From Burkholderia metallica (lineage in GTDB: Bacteria; Pseudomonadota; Gammaproteobacteria; Burkholderiales; Burkholderiaceae), in the NCBI RefSeq assembly GCF_902832845.1, contig NZ_CADFDB010000002.1:1-64000 (forward strand): 64,000 bases of DNA, read 5' to 3'. The notes under the pieces are model-generated. The model was not told the DNA's origin. It did no database searches and saw nothing but the letters and a program-made list of their open reading frames with translations. How positions within the stretch are numbered: the first letter of the stretch is position 1; every line of letters begins with the position of its first letter. Below, piece by piece: positions 26,769 through 34,022 of this stretch. A program made the translations under genes and the position numbers.

Positions 26769-28214
26769 TCACGCTCGCCGGGCGGGATCGGGTGTATCGC
26801 CGCGCGCATCGCCGGGCCAGCGCGCGGCCACCGCGACGCAGAAGGCGACGAGCACGGCCGCGACGGCGAATGCGCGCGCTGCGCCAGCCACGATCGCCGC
26901 GCCCTGGCCGGCCACCAGCGCGCCGAGCGCCGCCACGCCGACGGCCGCGCCCACCTGGCGCGCGGTATTGAGGATCGCCGACGCGGTGGCCGAGCGGCCG
27001 GCCTCGACGCTGCCGAGCAGCGTCGACGTCAGCGCGGGAATTGCGATGCCGCCGCCGATCGCCATCGCGGCGAGCCCCGGTGCCAGCAGTGCATACGGCG
27101 TTTGCGCGCCGAGCGTCTGCCACAGCCACACGTAGCCGGCGAGCGACACGGCGAGGCCGACGAGAACGGTCGCGCGGAATCCGTAGCGCACCGCGAGGCG
27201 CGCGCTGGCGATATTGGCGAGCATGATGACCGTGAGCGGTGCGAGCGCGAGCCCCGATTCGGTCGCGGTGAAGCCGCGCGCGTTCTGTAAGTAGACGCTC
27301 AACGAAAAAATCAGTCCGTAGAACGCGGCATTCGTGATCGCGCCGATCGCGAGCACGCCCGGCACGCGCGCGATCCGGAAGAACGCGGGCTGCAGCATCG
27401 GCGCGGCGACGCGCCGCTCGATTGCGACGAACAGTGCGCCGAGCACGACCGACGCGGCCAGCGCGCCGGCCGCAACCGGGTCGCTCACGCCGTGTGCGCC
27501 GGCCCGGATGATCCCGCCCGTCAGCAGCGCGAGCACGAGCACCGCGACGAGCTGGCCGGCCGGATCGAACAGCCGTGTGCGGGCGGCGGCCGAATCCCGC
27601 ACGTGGCGCAGCGTGAGCCACATCCCGAGCGCGCAGATCGGCAGGTTGATGAAGAAGATCGCGCGCCAGCCGAACGAATCGATCAGCACGCCGCCGAGCG
27701 TCGGCCCGGCCGCACTGATCGCGCCGCCCGTCGCGCTCCACCACGCGACGGCCCGCACGCGCGCGGCACTGTCGTTCGCACAGGCATGCGTGATGAGCGC
27801 GAGCGACGTGGGCAGGATCATCGCGGCGCCGATGCCCTGCGCGACCCGCGTGGCGATCAGCGCGACCAGCGACGGCGCGAGCGCGCAGCCGAGCGAGGCC
27901 AGCAGGAACAGCGCGAGCCCGTACGCGAACAGCCGGCGGCTGCCGAAGCGGTCGGCCAGCGTGCCCGACGTCAGCAGCAGCGCGGCGAACGACAGCGTGT
28001 ACGCATCGACGATCCATTGCAGCCCGTGGACGCTCGACCCGAACGAATGGCCGAGGCTCGGAATCGCGACGTTCACGACAGTCACGTCGAGCTGAACGAT
28101 CGCGAAGCCGAGGCTCGCGGCCGCGACGGTCGGGAAGATCGCGCGCAGCGACGTGCGGTGCGGCGGCGCGGCGGCGGTCAGCGCGCGTTCGAGTGCCGGA
28201 GCGCGATCGCTCAT
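26769..28214 (-). CDS. MFS transporter, DHA2 (EmrB/QacA-like) family
   Basis: A 481-residue drug:H+ antiporter-2 family transporter with about 14 membrane segments. The start at 28214 (MSDRAPALERAL) is preferred over the open frame to 28358. Family motifs are visible: LDVTVVNVAIPSLG in TM1 (DHA2 motif D1), ADRFGSRRLFAYGLALFLLA (motif A) and the motif C-like GPTLGGVLIDSFGWRAIFFI. It probably exports the cluster product or confers self-resistance. It forms a unit with ATP-grasp ligase B and diverges from the oxygenase gene across a 444-bp AT-rich spacer. Confidence 0.92.
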   Translation of the reverse strand: MSDRAPALERALTAAAPPHRTSLRAIFPTVAAASLGFAIVQLDVTVVNVAIPSLGHSFGSSVHGLQWIVDAYTLSFAALLLTSGTLADRFGSRRLFAYGLALFLLASLGCALAPSLVALIATRVAQGIGAAMILPTSLALITHACANDSAARVRAVAWWSATGGAISAAGPTLGGVLIDSFGWRAIFFINLPICALGMWLTLRHVRDSAAARTRLFDPAGQLVAVLVLALLTGGIIRAGAHGVSDPVAAGALAASVVLGALFVAIERRVAAPMLQPAFFRIARVPGVLAIGAITNAAFYGLIFSLSVYLQNARGFTATESGLALAPLTVIMLANIASARLAVRYGFRATVLVGLAVSLAGYVWLWQTLGAQTPYALLAPGLAAMAIGGGIAIPALTSTLLGSVEAGRSATASAILNTARQVGAAVGVAALGALVAGQGAAIVAGAARAFAVAAVLVAFCVAVAARWPGDARGDTPDPARRA

Positions 28215-28658
28215 CGCGGACTCCGTGGCGCGTGGCGGGAAACACAGCGCGCTGAAAACGCGGAAAAGAACGCGTCGTTTCGAAGCGAACGGCGCAGCAG
28301 GCGGAAGCGGTTCATCGGGCGGGTTTCCGTAGAGCGGAACAAGGGCGCCGGCTGCCAATCGACGGCCGGCCGCATCGTCGAATCCGACAGAAAACTAGCA
28401 TCGACCTGCTAAGCAATACAAATAATAACCAGCGCTTTTTTAACAACCAATCGTGTTAAGCGGCCGTGCCGGCGGCGGCGCATGGCGCCTGTTGCATTGC
28501 TGAACTTATATCGGGAATTTTTGTTTGCAATCGATTTAATATCATTTCGCAATGCAAGGACGGTCTCCTAGTCTTGTCGAGCGCTGCGCCCCGAGGACGG
28601 CAATGCGCGGCGGTAGTGCCTACCGCTCATCGACCCCCGATCTTTATACGAGAGACCT
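28215..28658. promoter_or_regulatory. AT-rich divergent promoter region with inverted repeat
   Basis: This 444-bp spacer separates the MFS/ATP-grasp B unit from the oxygenase/binding-protein unit and is strikingly AT-rich (about 28400-28560). It contains a perfect 9-bp inverted repeat, TTGCATTGC at 28492-28500 and GCAATGCAA at 28549-28557, flanking an AT-rich core; a third TTGCAA-like half-site lies inside at about 28535. This is a plausible regulator-binding region controlling both units. Confidence 0.5.
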
Positions 28659-29783
28659 ATGACCTATCTCGCAGACGAACGCATCGCTTTGACGGCGGCG
28701 GAATCCGGCCACATCCGGAAGACGCTCGGTGCACTGGACTACGATCCGGCCGGCGGCGCGGGCTACATCAGCGCGGTGCGCAAGCTGGCGTACAACGCGT
28801 TTCCCGACCGGATCGTCGACGCCTTCGATCGTGCGAAGGCGCCAACGGCGGACGCGCATGGCTCGATCGAGATCGACAACCTGCCGATCGACGGCGACGT
28901 GACGGGCAGCCCGAGATTCGACGAAACCGGCCGCTCGTTCAAGGCCGGCGTGCTGAGCGAGAACGTGCTGGTTGCGTTGAGCACGCTGGCCGGCGAGCCG
29001 TATTCGATCGCGCACGAAGGCCGCGAGCTGGTGAACAACCTCACGCCGCACAAGGCGACCGCGCGCGACTATACGGGCCTCGGCTCCGAGGTCGAGCTCG
29101 ATTTCCACATCGAGAACGCCGCGCAGGCGCACATGCCGGAAGGCGACACGTCGCCGTTCGCATTGCTGCTGCTCGGCGTGCGCAGCGAAGCCGGCGGCGG
29201 CCCGTACACGCGGCTCGCCGACGCGCGCCGTGCGCTGCAACTGCTGTCGCCGGACGACATCGCGCAACTGTACGGCGAGCACTACATCATCCGCGTGCCG
29301 TATCGGTGGCGCGGCGCGGCGCCGACGCCGCGCGACAACACCGACCTGAGCGCGGTGCTGTCGGGGCCGATCGACGCGCCGCGCGTGACGGTCGCGTTCT
29401 ATCCGGACATGGTGCTGGCGGTGAACAAACGCGCGCAGGACGCGCTCGCCAACCTGTATCGCGCGGTGCGCGAGGTGTCGTTCGGCGTGCAGGTGCAGCC
29501 GGGCAAGCTGGTGCTGATCAACAACCATTTCACGCTGCATTCGCGCGACCGCTTCGATCCGCAGTACGACGAGAACGACCGTGCGTTCCGCTGGGTGCAG
29601 CGCGTGTTCGTCGCGCGCAGCCTGTGGAACTTCCGTGCGTTCACGCCGCTGCAGGCCCGTGTGTTCGATCCGAAGGCGCTGTATGCGGGCGAGTCGCCGG
29701 CGGCACGCCCGTTGCCGGTCGCGCAGCCGGCGGCGCAACGCGCTGTCGCGGCCGCAACCGAACTCGAAGCGACGCCCGCTTGA
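28659..29783 (+). CDS. Fe(II)/2-oxoglutarate-dependent oxygenase, clavaminate synthase/VioC/AsnO-like
   Basis: A 374-residue non-heme iron oxygenase of the clavaminate-synthase/TauD superfamily. The iron ligands are His150 and Glu152 in ELDFHIENAAQ (HxE, as in the VioC and AsnO branch, where most TauD enzymes have HxD) and His294 in INNHFTLHSRDRF. An Arg in DRAFRWVQR (about 311-315) is placed to bind 2-oxoglutarate. This branch hydroxylates or desaturates free amino acids such as Arg and Asn at the beta carbon. The substrate here is unknown. It starts the right-hand unit of the cluster, 98 bp before the binding-protein gene. Confidence 0.87.
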   Translation: MTYLADERIALTAAESGHIRKTLGALDYDPAGGAGYISAVRKLAYNAFPDRIVDAFDRAKAPTADAHGSIEIDNLPIDGDVTGSPRFDETGRSFKAGVLSENVLVALSTLAGEPYSIAHEGRELVNNLTPHKATARDYTGLGSEVELDFHIENAAQAHMPEGDTSPFALLLLGVRSEAGGGPYTRLADARRALQLLSPDDIAQLYGEHYIIRVPYRWRGAAPTPRDNTDLSAVLSGPIDAPRVTVAFYPDMVLAVNKRAQDALANLYRAVREVSFGVQVQPGKLVLINNHFTLHSRDRFDPQYDENDRAFRWVQRVFVARSLWNFRAFTPLQARVFDPKALYAGESPAARPLPVAQPAAQRAVAAATELEATPA

Positions 29784-29881
29784 ACAGGCCGGGAACGCGG
29801 GGCGCCGACGGGCCGGGGAAATCGTCCCGCGCCGCCCGCGCTCGGCATATTCTTAATAAAACAGGTAGGAATGCAAAACAT

Positions 29882-30820
29882 ATGAGAAGAACTGCATCTC
29901 CCGTCGCGCGCGTGGTTCGCGTGCTGGCAGCCGTGCTGATCGGCGGCAGTGTCGCCGCGCACGCGGCGACGTTCGACCTGAGCCCCGAGCAGCCCGGCCG
30001 GCCGCGCGGCGCCGTGAACCCGGCGGTCGAGCACGCATTGCCGGCCGGCTTCCGGTTCGCCGAAGCGAATACGCTGACGATCGGCATCGCGCCGAACCTG
30101 CCGCCGCTCAGCACCTATGCGACCGATGCGCGAACGGTGGTCGGCTTCGATCCCGATCTCGCGCAGCTCATCGCGGACAGCATCGGCCGCAAGCTGAAGA
30201 TCGTGCCGCTCTCGTGGGCCGACTGGCCGCTTGCGCTGCAGTCCGGCAAGGTCGACGCGGTGATCTCGAACGTGACGGTGACCGAGCAGCGCAAGGAGAA
30301 GTTCGACTTCTCGACCTACCGGAAGGATCAGCTCGGCTTCTACGTGAAGCACACCAGCCGGCTCGCCGCGATACGCGAGCCGAAGGACGTCGCCGGGCTG
30401 CGCGTCGTGACCGATTCTGGCACGAACCAGGAGAAGATCCTGCTGGAGTGGAACCGCCAGAACGTCGCGCGCGGCCTCGCGCCCGTCGAGATTCAGTATT
30501 ACGCGGATGCGGCGGAGCGCTGGGTCGCGCTACAGTCGGGGCGCGTCGACACGATCTTCAGCGTGAACTCGATGCTCGCGTACCAGGCGTCGCTGCGCGG
30601 CGATGCGAAGCTGATCGGCACCGTGAGCGGCGGCTGGCCGCGCACCGCGGACGTCGCGATCACGACGCGCAAGGGCAGCGGGCTCGCCGAGCCGCTGACC
30701 GTCGCGATCAATGCGCTGATCGCGAACGGCAGCTACCGGAAGGTGCTCGAGCGCTGGCGTCTCGACGCCGAGGCGGTCGACCGGTCGCAGACCAATCCGC
30801 CGGGGCTGCCGCGCACCTGA
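29882..30820 (+). CDS. Amino-acid-type ABC transporter substrate-binding protein
   Basis: A 312-residue periplasmic binding protein of family 3. An N-terminal signal peptide (MRRTASPVARVVRVLAAVLI, cleavage near AAHAATF) precedes LTIGIAPNLPPLSTYATD, the VVGFDPDLAQLIADSIGRKL segment and the SGKVDAVISNVTVTEQR ligand region. The true ATG at 29882 lies inside a much longer open frame. No permease or ATPase lies nearby, so it is an orphan, probably delivering an amino acid or the cluster product to a distant transporter. Its tight linkage to the oxygenase suggests related substrates. Confidence 0.92.
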   Translation: MRRTASPVARVVRVLAAVLIGGSVAAHAATFDLSPEQPGRPRGAVNPAVEHALPAGFRFAEANTLTIGIAPNLPPLSTYATDARTVVGFDPDLAQLIADSIGRKLKIVPLSWADWPLALQSGKVDAVISNVTVTEQRKEKFDFSTYRKDQLGFYVKHTSRLAAIREPKDVAGLRVVTDSGTNQEKILLEWNRQNVARGLAPVEIQYYADAAERWVALQSGRVDTIFSVNSMLAYQASLRGDAKLIGTVSGGWPRTADVAITTRKGSGLAEPLTVAINALIANGSYRKVLERWRLDAEAVDRSQTNPPGLPRT

Positions 30821-30879
30821 GCATGGCAGCCGCATGAAGCGGCGCGATCGATTGCCGGCAGGTATGGGTCCGGTGCGCG

Positions 30880-31926
30880 TCAGCGTGCGCCGGACCGCGC
30901 ACGGCCCGGCTGCGCGCGATGACGGCCGTTCCGGTCGTGCGCATCGAGCGCGACCGGGAGTTCGATCACCTTGTCGTGCACCTGGTAGCGACGGCGGATC
31001 AGGTAGACGGGCCGTTGTTTCGACGCGTCGTGGACCCGCCTGACGTATTCGCCGACGGCGCCGATCCCGATCAGCCCGATCCCGCCGACGAACAGCGGGA
31101 CCGGGATCGGCGCCGCGTAGCCGAGCACCGGGGAATTGCCGGACAGCCACGTGCACAAGACGATGAACACGCCGACCAGCAACGCGAGCGCGGCGATGCC
31201 GATGGCGACGTAGGCCCAACTGCGCAGCGGCGCGGTGCCGAAGCGGGCGATGCCTTCCAGCGCGACATTCCTTAGCTGCCGGCCGAAGAACGTCGAGCGG
31301 TCGGCGCTGCGCGCGTCGCGCCGGTATTCGACGATCACGGCCCGGTAGCCGACCCACGCGAACAGCCCTTTCATGAAGCAATGCCGCTCGGGCAGGTTGC
31401 GCAGCGCATTCACGACCTTGCGGTCCATCAGCCGGAAAGCGCCGACGTTCTCCGGTAGCTGCGCGTCCGACAGCAGGTTGTGCACGCGATAGTCGATCGC
31501 GGCCGCGGTGCGTTTCGCGAACGAATCGCATGCGCGGCTGCTGCGCTTCGCGGCGACGACTTCCGCGCCGTCGCGCCAGTGTTCGATCATCACCGGAATC
31601 AGGGCCGGCGGGTCCGGCAGGGCGGCGTCGAGCGCGATCACCGCGTCGCCCCGCGCTTCGTCGAGGCCGGCCGTCAGCGCGGCTTCCTTGCCGAAGCGGC
31701 GGGTGAGGTCGATCACGCGTACACGTCGCTCGGCGGCGCCGATCCGGACCAGGCGTTCGAACGTGTCGTCGCGGCTCCCGTCGTTCACGCAGACGATCTC
31801 GAAACGGATCGTGTCGATGGACGTCATCAGCGGAATCACGATGTCGAAGAAGCGCTCGACGGCCTCGCTGTCGTTATGAAACGGCACGACGAGCGAGACG
31901 AGCGGCAGGTAGCGTGGTTCCCGCAT
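30880..31926 (-). CDS. GT2 family glycosyltransferase, GtrB/polyprenyl-phosphate type
   Basis: A 348-residue GT2 enzyme with two C-terminal membrane helices (about residues 230-255 and 270-295), as in bactoprenol glucosyltransferase GtrB and DPM1-like enzymes. The start LVSLVVPFHNDSEAV and the VCVNDGSRDDT motif are normal. The metal motif, usually DADLQDPP, reads DAALPDPP: the middle Asp is Ala. The activity could therefore be reduced or altered. It would transfer a sugar from a nucleotide donor to polyprenyl phosphate at the inner membrane. It follows the GT87 gene by 24 bp, and the pair probably modifies a surface glycan. Confidence 0.88.
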   Translation of the reverse strand: MREPRYLPLVSLVVPFHNDSEAVERFFDIVIPLMTSIDTIRFEIVCVNDGSRDDTFERLVRIGAAERRVRVIDLTRRFGKEAALTAGLDEARGDAVIALDAALPDPPALIPVMIEHWRDGAEVVAAKRSSRACDSFAKRTAAAIDYRVHNLLSDAQLPENVGAFRLMDRKVVNALRNLPERHCFMKGLFAWVGYRAVIVEYRRDARSADRSTFFGRQLRNVALEGIARFGTAPLRSWAYVAIGIAALALLVGVFIVLCTWLSGNSPVLGYAAPIPVPLFVGGIGLIGIGAVGEYVRRVHDASKQRPVYLIRRRYQVHDKVIELPVALDAHDRNGRHRAQPGRARSGAR

Positions 31927-31950
31927 GACGATTCCCCTTGCGATGTCGTG

Positions 31951-33330
31951 TCACCGAGGCGTGCCGATGGTGGGCCGGTCGGTGCGGCGCACTCCGTACG
32001 CCGGGCGGCGGTGCATTCTGGCCGGGTGCGTGAACGCGGTTTCGGTCGAGTAGTCGCGTGCGTCCGGCATCGACGGCACGTCGTGCCGCTCGCGGGCGAT
32101 CCGGCCGACGAGCAGCCCGAGCGACGCCAGCGTGACGAGCGGCATGAACTGGAACGACAGATGCGGGACGACCGCGACGCCCGCGAACGGCATCACCCAC
32201 AGCAGCACCAGCCATTCGCGATCGAAGCGCCGCCAGCCGTGCGTCCACGCATAGCGCGCGTACCACGCGATCACGAGGCCGTACCCGGTCAGGTCGTAGT
32301 CGTACAGATCGGGGCTGACGAGCAGGCATGCGCAGGCGAGGGTCGCGGCGCGCAGCGCATACGCGCAGGCGCCGCGCCACGCATAGACCACCGCGAGCGC
32401 CGCGACCGCGGCCGACAGCAGTTGCAGGCCGTTCGCGACGATCGCGGGCCAGCCGGCCATCGCCGCGAGCGCGAACACCGACGGCATCCGCGTATGCGTG
32501 GCCATGCCGGTGCCAACGATCGGGTAGATGCTGTCGACCGCATGCGCGAACGTGAGCCACGGGCCGATCCCGAACGCGAGTGTCGAGAGCGCGATGCTGC
32601 CGGCGATCGTCGCGGCCCATGCGGCCAGTGCGCGCCACTGGCCCGCGCACAGCAGCGCGAGCGGGAACAGCACCGCGAGCTGCGGTTTGATCGTCAGCAA
32701 ACCGAAGCAGATCCCGGCGTACACGGGGCGGCGGTTCAGCGCGAGCAGCCCGACGCCGGCGAGCAGCGCGGTGAACAGGCTGGTCTGTCCGACGATCACC
32801 GTGAGGAACGCGCCGGGGAACGCGAGCGCGCACAGCCACGCGGCATCGCGCTGCACGGTTGCGTGGATCGTCACCGCGAACAGCGCATACGTGAGCCCGA
32901 GCCACAGCACGAGCGCGACCGTGTACGGCAGCCAGCCGAGCGGCAGCACGAGCAGCAGCATGGAAGGCGGATAGCGCCACGGCAGCGTGCCGTCCGCGAG
33001 ATTCATCGTCGGGATCGCGAGCTTCTGTACCGCGTACAGCGCGGGGGAATGCCAGGCATCGGCCGCATGCCCGTGCGCGGCGAGCCACGCGGCGCGCCAG
33101 AGCGGCGAGAAATCCTGCGACAGCGGTTGCAGCACGCCGTTGTGCGACAGATGCATGCGGATCACGTGGATGACGATGAACAGCAGCTCGCTTGCCAGCA
33201 CGACGCCCGCAAAAACGCGTATGCGCTCGCGGTTGAGCCAGTGCGGATAGCGGCGCGGGCCCGCGATCGGGAGTTCCGGATGCACACCGGCGTACGGATG
33301 CGCGTGGCGTTCGGAACGCGACGATCTCAT
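31951..33330 (-). CDS. GT87 (DUF2029) family polyprenyl-linked glycosyltransferase-like membrane protein
   Basis: A 459-residue polytopic membrane protein of the DUF2029/GT87 family. After a cytoplasmic Arg/His-rich head, the first membrane helix (VFAGVVLASELLFIVIHVI) is followed by a periplasmic loop with QDFSPLWRAAWLA, which holds the DF..W catalytic-type motif. Then come WRYPPSMLLLVLPLG and about nine further helices. Such enzymes use polyprenyl-phosphate sugars made by GtrB-like enzymes. The start at 33330 overlaps the stop of the upstream short GT87-like gene by 4 bp (ATGA), indicating translational coupling. Confidence 0.85.
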   Translation of the reverse strand: MRSSRSERHAHPYAGVHPELPIAGPRRYPHWLNRERIRVFAGVVLASELLFIVIHVIRMHLSHNGVLQPLSQDFSPLWRAAWLAAHGHAADAWHSPALYAVQKLAIPTMNLADGTLPWRYPPSMLLLVLPLGWLPYTVALVLWLGLTYALFAVTIHATVQRDAAWLCALAFPGAFLTVIVGQTSLFTALLAGVGLLALNRRPVYAGICFGLLTIKPQLAVLFPLALLCAGQWRALAAWAATIAGSIALSTLAFGIGPWLTFAHAVDSIYPIVGTGMATHTRMPSVFALAAMAGWPAIVANGLQLLSAAVAALAVVYAWRGACAYALRAATLACACLLVSPDLYDYDLTGYGLVIAWYARYAWTHGWRRFDREWLVLLWVMPFAGVAVVPHLSFQFMPLVTLASLGLLVGRIARERHDVPSMPDARDYSTETAFTHPARMHRRPAYGVRRTDRPTIGTPR

Positions 33331-34022
33331 CGTGCGCTCCGGGACGCGAACGCCGCGCGGCGCGCGACGACGAACAGCACCGCGAGCAGTACGATCGGCC
33401 TGATCTGCGGCAGCTTGGTCAGCCGGTTGAACTTTTCGACGATCGGCAGCAGCCACCCCCGCGCGACGATGCTCTGGTCGCCCGGTGGCCGGGCATCGTC
33501 GACACCGTGCGCGGCCGCGCAGACGGCCGGATACGCGACCATGACGCGCGCTGCGGCGCACGGCACGGGAAGAAGCGCACGCAATCCCGACAACCATGAG
33601 ACGGCGAACGCGGAGCATAAAAGACTGCCCGCGAAAAAGAGGAAATATGCGGGCAGGAAAGGCACGAGGGCAACCGTCGCGATGAAAGGCAACATCGTCG
33701 GCGGATAGAACCAGGGAAGCGGCCGGTGCTGCGGAGACGCAACGAAGTGCGCGAACCCGGTCGGCAGGAATGAAGCGGATTCGTAGGCCGACGCGACACG
33801 GCCTTGCGTCAGCCGATCGGAGGCGATCCGGGAAACCGGGAAGTCGACATCGAAGTGGGCGATGGCGTTCGACGTGAAGCCGTCGGTCACGACGCCCCGG
33901 GGCGCGAGCCACGCGACGCAGCACATCGGCACGATGTAGCTGTCCGGAACGATCCGGCCGGCTGCCAGCCATGGAGCGCGGCGTATCGCTCGCCCGCGCA
34001 TATCACGATGGGCTGTGTCCAT
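33327..34022 (-). CDS. Short GT87/DUF2029-like membrane protein, probably truncated
   Basis: A 231-residue protein with three or four membrane segments. The central LPWFYPPTMLPFIATVALVP is equivalent to the WRYPPSMLLLVLP segment of the neighbouring GT87 protein, and PAYFLFFAGSLLC follows. It then jumps to a short C-terminal helix (RPIVLLAVLFVVARR), about half the normal length. The N-terminal region lacks the usual first helix and DF..W loop. It is therefore probably an internally deleted relative, still in frame and overlapping the next gene by 4 bp. Base composition near its 5' end is less G+C-rich. Confidence 0.6.
   Translation of the reverse strand: MDTAHRDMRGRAIRRAPWLAAGRIVPDSYIVPMCCVAWLAPRGVVTDGFTSNAIAHFDVDFPVSRIASDRLTQGRVASAYESASFLPTGFAHFVASPQHRPLPWFYPPTMLPFIATVALVPFLPAYFLFFAGSLLCSAFAVSWLSGLRALLPVPCAAARVMVAYPAVCAAAHGVDDARPPGDQSIVARGWLLPIVEKFNRLTKLPQIRPIVLLAVLFVVARRAAFASRSAR

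Noticed and set aside
25450-28245. A single 931-codon frame that could suggest an MFS-ATP-grasp fusion
   Set aside because: The part upstream of 26718 is the MFS gene read out of frame (Arg-rich). The real MFS frame ends at 26769 and the ligase starts at 26718.
28466-30820. A 784-codon frame running through the oxygenase region into the binding protein
   Set aside because: Only the part from 29882 carries a signal peptide and binding-protein domain; the earlier part is the oxygenase gene in the wrong frame.
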